Origin: Glaciihabitans sp. dw_435
GTDB taxonomy: Bacteria > Actinomycetota > Actinomycetes > Actinomycetales > Microbacteriaceae
NCBI RefSeq assembly: GCF_018449675.1
Contig: NZ_JAAVUZ010000003.1
Location: 310,001-374,000 of the forward strand
Direction: 5' to 3'
Length of the DNA: 64,000 bases
This document shows, in pieces, positions 62,552 through 64,000 of the stretch. A program made the translations under genes and the position numbers. The stretch's first letter is position 1; every line of letters begins with the position of its first letter. A model generated the notes under the pieces. It was given only the letters and a program-made list of their open reading frames with translations. It was not told the DNA's origin and made no database searches.

Positions 62552-62600
62552 ACTTAGCTCTCCTGGCACAGACCACCTCAGAGACGGCAGGACACACACC

Positions 62601-63989
62601 GTGGGAATCTCCCTCGACGGCATCGCCAGCGGACTCGACACCGCTGCCCTCATCAGCCAGCTCATGGCACTGGAGGCAGTTCCACAGAACCTCCTCAAGA
62701 ACCAGGTCACGGCGACCCAGACAAAGCTCACCGACCTGCAGTCCCTCAACACCAAGGTCGCGTCCCTCGGCGAAGCCGCAACCGCCGCCGCACTTCCGAC
62801 CGCCCTCAAGACCTTCTCGGCCATCAGCTCCGCCGCGAACGTGACGGTGTCGAGCACCACCGCGGAGCGCGCAGGTTCTCTCGACATCACCGTCACCCAG
62901 CTCGCGCAGGCACAGACCCAGGTCACCGCGCCCCTGACGGCGTGGCCGACCACACCCCCGGTGGTGACGGTGGTCGGAAGCGATGGCACCGCACACGAAA
63001 TCACCGCGGCATCCGCCGACCTCAACGATGTGGTCAGCGCGATCAACGCGGCCGGCGCCGGGATCACCGCCACCAAGGTCGCGTCCGGCGTGGACGCGTC
63101 CGGCACCGTGCAGTACCGCCTGCAGCTCGTGTCCGCCACCACCGGGCAGGCCGGTGCATTCAGCATCTACCGTGGATCGAGCGCCGAGGTGACCGCCGGC
63201 ACGGCCGTCGACCTCGGCACCGAGACCGGGGCCGCAAAGATCCGCGCCGCGCAGGACGCCACGATCACCCTCTGGGCGGGAACGGGCGCCGAGCAGAGCA
63301 TTTCCTCGACCAGCAACACCTTCACGGCCGTCCTGCCCGGCGTGGACGTCACGGTCAACAAAGTCTCGACAGACCCGGCCACGGTCACCGTCGCGCGCGA
63401 TGTCACGAAGGCCACCGCTGCGGTGCGCATCGTCATCAACGCCATTGCGACCACGCTTGCGTTGATCGATCAGAAGTCCGCCACCGAGACCACCCAGGAC
63501 GACACGGGCAAGGACGTCACCGCACTCGGTTCCTTCACCAGCGACCGGGCAATTCGCGATGTGCGCTCCAGCATCCAGACCGCGATGTCCGCGCCGGTCG
63601 ACGGTCGCTCGCCCTCCGAAATCGGAATCAGCTTCGACAAGACCGGAAACGTCGTCTTCGACGAGGAAAAATTCCAGAAGGCGATGGCGGATGACCCGGA
63701 CCGCACCGAGGCCGTCTACGCCGCCATCACCACACGGCTCGCCGCCGCAGCCGCCACCGCGTCCGACAAGACCACCGGCACGATCACCACGAAGATCACC
63801 GGATCCGAGGCGCAGGTCAAGGACTACACGTCGCAGGTCGAGGCCTGGGACCGCCGCCTGACCACGAGAGAAGCGACGCTCAAGGCAACCTACGCCGCGC
63901 TCGAGGTCTCCATGAGCAAGCTCAACTCTCAGTCCGCCTACCTCACCTCGCAGCTGGCATCGCTGGCCGCGCAGACCTCGTCGTCGTAA
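62601..63989 (+). CDS. fliD: Flagellar filament capping protein FliD
   Basis: A 462-residue FliD: N-terminal ISLDGIASGLDTAALISQLM, the middle D2-D3 region of alternating strands (LDITVTQLAQAQTQV, VASGVDASGTVQYRLQLVS), and the C-terminal helical D0 region ending in AYLTSQLASLAAQTSSS. FliD sits at the filament tip and folds incoming flagellin. The GTG start begins the conserved N-terminus. Later flagellar genes (fliS and others) are expected beyond the window edge. Confidence 0.92.
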   Translation: MGISLDGIASGLDTAALISQLMALEAVPQNLLKNQVTATQTKLTDLQSLNTKVASLGEAATAAALPTALKTFSAISSAANVTVSSTTAERAGSLDITVTQLAQAQTQVTAPLTAWPTTPPVVTVVGSDGTAHEITAASADLNDVVSAINAAGAGITATKVASGVDASGTVQYRLQLVSATTGQAGAFSIYRGSSAEVTAGTAVDLGTETGAAKIRAAQDATITLWAGTGAEQSISSTSNTFTAVLPGVDVTVNKVSTDPATVTVARDVTKATAAVRIVINAIATTLALIDQKSATETTQDDTGKDVTALGSFTSDRAIRDVRSSIQTAMSAPVDGRSPSEIGISFDKTGNVVFDEEKFQKAMADDPDRTEAVYAAITTRLAAAAATASDKTTGTITTKITGSEAQVKDYTSQVEAWDRRLTTREATLKATYAALEVSMSKLNSQSAYLTSQLASLAAQTSSS

Positions 63990-64000
63990 CCGCTCCACGA

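Noticed and set aside
62070-63998. 642-codon minus-strand frame opposite flagellin and fliD
   Set aside because: A GC-rich antisense shadow with Gly/Val/Arg-rich composition and no motif.

Overview
The window is high-GC DNA (about two-thirds G+C by eye) from an actinomycete, most likely a motile member of the Microbacteriaceae (Micrococcales). Supporting signs are the coding style, including very frequent GCA-TCC codon pairs in the context GGCATCC/GGATGCC, many leaderless genes with TANNNT-N6-ATG starts, an Eis-type acetyltransferase, DUF6518 and EI24 membrane proteins, F420-type oxidoreductases, and a sigma-FliA/flagellin/FliD cluster at the right edge. I see no rRNA, tRNA, CRISPR array, insertion sequence or phage gene. 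Species and exact family are inference.

Layout. 1-7,100: a MOSC protein cut by the window edge, a NUDIX hydrolase with a DUF6518 membrane protein, Eis-like and GNAT acetyltransferases, and a large SWIM-SNF2 ATPase. 7,274-10,524: a four-gene operon with a small helical protein, a WXG-bearing DUF1023 hydrolase that looks like a type VII secretion substrate, and two tandem-duplicated lipoproteins. 10,534-18,354: small genes, a membrane histidine kinase, an SDR, PoxB, a J-domain membrane protein and an EI24 protein. 18,457-26,633: a lower-GC exonuclease-TerB-BRCT gene, two secreted beta-propeller proteins, a three-gene cluster of small proteins, an MmyB-type regulator, an aldo/keto reductase, a histidine phosphatase and NnrD. 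26,697-40,613: three TetR-linked membrane-protein or efflux loci with visible candidate operators, interleaved with SDR, GNAT, RecB-like nuclease/helicase, DUF1801, luciferase-like oxidoreductase and esterase genes.

40,610-43,252 is a second membrane histidine kinase, a paralogue of the one at 11.7-13.3 kb. Its linker has expanded into 23-24 tandem 14-residue units. SbcD and SbcC follow. 47,575-51,357 holds a TAP-type hydrolase that lacks its catalytic serine and a Na+/H+ antiporter interrupted by an in-frame TAA. Next come a large LuxR/LAL regulator and, divergent from it, a papain-like protease carrying a C-terminal five-bladed tachylectin-type propeller. 56.7-59.7 kb holds glutathione peroxidase, an MFS transporter, a PPOX protein and a MarR regulator. 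The right edge is the start of the flagellar region: a 680-base stretch with a strong hairpin and a possibly structured leader, then sigma-28, flagellin with a TAAC-N15-GCCGATTG promoter, a strong hairpin, and FliD.

The three most unusual items are the repeat-expanded sensor kinase, the WXG/DUF1023 plus twin-lipoprotein operon, and the papain-tachylectin protein beside a LuxR/LAL regulator. All functional statements rest on motifs read from the translated sequence. No database search was run.
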